Below the pieces are notes generated by a model. It was not told the DNA's origin, did not search any database, and saw only the letters and a list, made by a program, of their open reading frames with translations. This document shows positions 5,643-7,240 of a stretch of 7,240 nucleotides of DNA, piece by piece. The position numbers were made by a program, and so were the translations under genes. The stretch covers positions 1 to 7,240 of the forward strand of contig DATNNZ010000084.1 of the NCBI GenBank assembly GCA_035601575.1, read 5' to 3'. Position 1 is the first letter of the stretch; the number at the start of each line of letters is the position of its first letter. The stretch is from DASTDH01 sp035601575 (GTDB lineage Bacteria; Verrucomicrobiota; Verrucomicrobiia; Chthoniobacterales; JAFAMB01).

Positions 5643-6959
5643 ATGAAAGGGTTTCCCCCAAAGAACCGTCTAAATAATTGTTTCGGACGAAATGCCATCC
5701 GACTCCTCGGTGTCCTCTTTCTTGTTTCCCTGTTAACTCCGCGCCATTTTGCTTCGGGTGAAACCGTCCGGTTTGCCGGTGATTCTGACCTCATCGGTGA
5801 CGCCGGGCGTTGGACCAGAGCAGTTGCAGAGGAGTGGGCCAAGAAGACTAACAACACCGTCGAATACATTAGCAGGCCTGCTGATGCAACCGCGACGCTC
5901 CAACTGTATCTACAGTATTGGGGAACAAAGAGTGGAGATGTGGACGTGTACATGGTCGACGTTATCTGGCAGGGAATTGCGGCTCCGCATGCCGTTGATC
6001 TAAAGAAGTTTGTTAAAGATGACCAAATCAAAGAGTTTTTCCCGAGCGGCGTTGAGAATAATACGGTCAACGGCCGCCTTGTCTCGATACCATGGTTTAT
6101 CGATGCCGGGCTGCTCTACTATCGTACCGATCTATTAGAAAAGTATGGATACAAAGCGCCACCGAAAACCTGGGAAGAACTCGCCGAAATGGCGAAGAAG
6201 ATCCAAGACGGTGAACGTGCGGATGGGAACCCAGATTTCCAAGGCTTTGTTTTCGAAGGAAAAGCCAGCGAAAGCGTGACCTGTAATGCGGTTGAATGGA
6301 TCTACAGCTACGGAGGTGGAACAGTCGTCGATCCCGACAAGAAGGTAACGATCAATAATCCGAATGCCATAAAGGCGCTTGAAACAGCGAAAAGCTGGGT
6401 AGGAACAATTTCTCCGACGAATGTCACCACCTACGGCGAAGAAGAGGCTCGGAACATCTGGCAGGCCGGTAACGCCGCCTTCATGCGTAACTGGCCATAC
6501 GCATACCCGTTAGGTGCGCATCCAAAGAGTCCGATTTCCGGGAAATTCGATGTCACGGTACTGCCGAAGGGCGGCGACAACGGCAAGAACGCTGCCTGCC
6601 TGGGTGGCTGGCAATTAATGGTATCCGCATATTCGAAGGTTCCTAACGCCTCAGCTGATCTGGTCCGCTACCTCACCTCGCCGGAGATACAAAAGAAACA
6701 TGCGGTCGATTTGGGTCTTCTTCCAACGCTCCCTGCACTGTACAGCGACCCCGACCTGCTTGGAAAAATCCCATGGTTTAAGAATGCGCCGGATGTTCTC
6801 ACCAACGTCGTTGCCCGTCCTTCGACGGTCACCGGCGCATATTATAATCGGGTTTCTAGCGGTCTGTTTGAGAACGTTAATAAAGTACTCAGCGGCGAGG
6901 AATCAGCCAAGGATGCAGTCTCTCAAATTGAGCGAGTCGCAAAGGGCGTCGTGCCCTAA
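5643..6959 (+). CDS. sugar ABC transporter substrate-binding protein (trehalose/maltose type)
   Basis: Periplasmic solute-binding protein of 438 residues that should capture a sugar, most likely an alpha-glucoside such as trehalose or maltose, and hand it to a MalFG-type permease. A Sec signal peptide is visible: a basic start, a hydrophobic core LLGVLFLVSLL at about 21-31, and probable cleavage near Gly39. There is no lipobox cysteine. Recognisable family features are the N-terminal DVDVYMVDVIWQG, SIPWFIDAGLLYYRTDLLEKYG, PKTWEEL, and EEEARNIWQAG followed by FMRNWPYAY (residues 280-288), the pattern seen in ThuE/LpqY-type binding proteins. Length is normal for the family. The ATG at 5643 lacks a good Shine-Dalgarno, but no better in-frame start was seen. 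A permease start follows about 210 bases downstream, so an operon probably continues to the right; the exact sugar is inference. Confidence 0.9.
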   Translation: MKGFPPKNRLNNCFGRNAIRLLGVLFLVSLLTPRHFASGETVRFAGDSDLIGDAGRWTRAVAEEWAKKTNNTVEYISRPADATATLQLYLQYWGTKSGDVDVYMVDVIWQGIAAPHAVDLKKFVKDDQIKEFFPSGVENNTVNGRLVSIPWFIDAGLLYYRTDLLEKYGYKAPPKTWEELAEMAKKIQDGERADGNPDFQGFVFEGKASESVTCNAVEWIYSYGGGTVVDPDKKVTINNPNAIKALETAKSWVGTISPTNVTTYGEEEARNIWQAGNAAFMRNWPYAYPLGAHPKSPISGKFDVTVLPKGGDNGKNAACLGGWQLMVSAYSKVPNASADLVRYLTSPEIQKKHAVDLGLLPTLPALYSDPDLLGKIPWFKNAPDVLTNVVARPSTVTGAYYNRVSSGLFENVNKVLSGEESAKDAVSQIERVAKGVVP

Positions 6960-7172
6960 TCGTCGTGAAAGCGGAAATTGAAGGATTGAAGCCTAGGTAT
7001 GATCGAAGCCCTCTTCCCCGGAACCAACCTCTCTGAACTACGCTCCCGTTTCCACCGGATGCCCAGTCAACCTGGCTCTCCTAGGGGTGTTCCATCGCAC
7101 CAGGCCGGCTGCCACCGCCACCACCACCTCACCCGCCAAAGGATAAATAGGATATGTGGGCCGGAAAGTAGC
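6960..7172. other. spacer between binding protein and permease
   Basis: This 213-base gap is unusually wide for genes of one ABC operon. No coding frame of note is present. A proline/threonine-coding, CCACC-rich tract lies at about 7111-7135. No convincing terminator hairpin with T-run was seen. It may hold a separate promoter or an mRNA processing element that keeps the binding protein in excess, but nothing specific can be shown. Confidence 0.3.
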
Positions 7173-7240
7173 ATGAGCCCTGAACAAATAGGCGAGCTCA
7201 AGCCCCGCGACCGACTCATGAGTAGGTTATTGCGCAAAGC
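7173..7240 (+). CDS. N-terminus of a probable MalF-type sugar ABC permease (partial)
   Basis: An ATG at 7173 opens a frame that runs off the window after 22 codons (MSPEQIGELKPRDRLMSRLL...). GGA at 7163-7165, in GGAAAG, is seven bases upstream. The short, charged, Arg/Lys-rich cytosolic leader is what usually precedes the first membrane helix of MalF-like permeases, and the position after a sugar-binding protein supports this. No membrane segment is inside the window, so the call rests mainly on context. Confidence 0.55.
   Translation, partial: MSPEQIGELKPRDRLMSRLLRK

Overview
The window looks like a piece of a Gram-negative, soil- or water-type bacterial chromosome of medium GC. The first gene is a secreted lipoprotein, a sugar ABC transporter starts at the right end, and there are small orphan genes and mobile-element debris between them. 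The protein style would fit Verrucomicrobiota or Acidobacteriota, but no rRNA or other marker gene is present, so the phylum is a guess.

Layout from left to right. Positions 1-72 may hold the last codons of a gene that enters from the left. Positions 73-287 are a compact MITE-like element: perfect 35-bp inverted repeats, beginning and ending with TA, around a non-coding core. After a leader with no visible gene comes a lipoprotein alpha/beta hydrolase (532-2205, +). Just behind it lies the 3' end of a dead IS66-family transposase (about 2228-2457, -), with one frameshift and probably its terminal repeat. A MOSC/YiiM-like protein follows (2713-3369, +).

The middle (3519-5011) is an accessory cluster of short genes. 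A membrane-anchored orphan (-) is split over two frames that could be joined by a -1 shift at a T_TTA_AAA heptamer. A two-gene operon (-) encodes a DUF4258-like protein and a DUF2283-like protein whose stop and start codons overlap as ATGA, the architecture of a toxin-antitoxin module. A divergent small orphan (+) follows. A 21-bp motif (18/21 identical) sits upstream of both minus-strand transcription units.

Positions 5012-5642 hold no intact gene, only what looks like a frameshifted small helix-turn-helix (terminase small-subunit-like) gene on the minus strand. From 5643 a trehalose/maltose-type sugar-binding protein is encoded. It is followed after about 210 bases by the first codons of a probable MalF-type permease, so a carbohydrate import operon probably continues to the right.

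The most interesting items are the possible frameshift-expressed membrane protein, the DUF4258/DUF2283 pair with its divergent neighbour, and the TA-flanked inverted-repeat element. All calls come from reading the sequence; no database search was possible.
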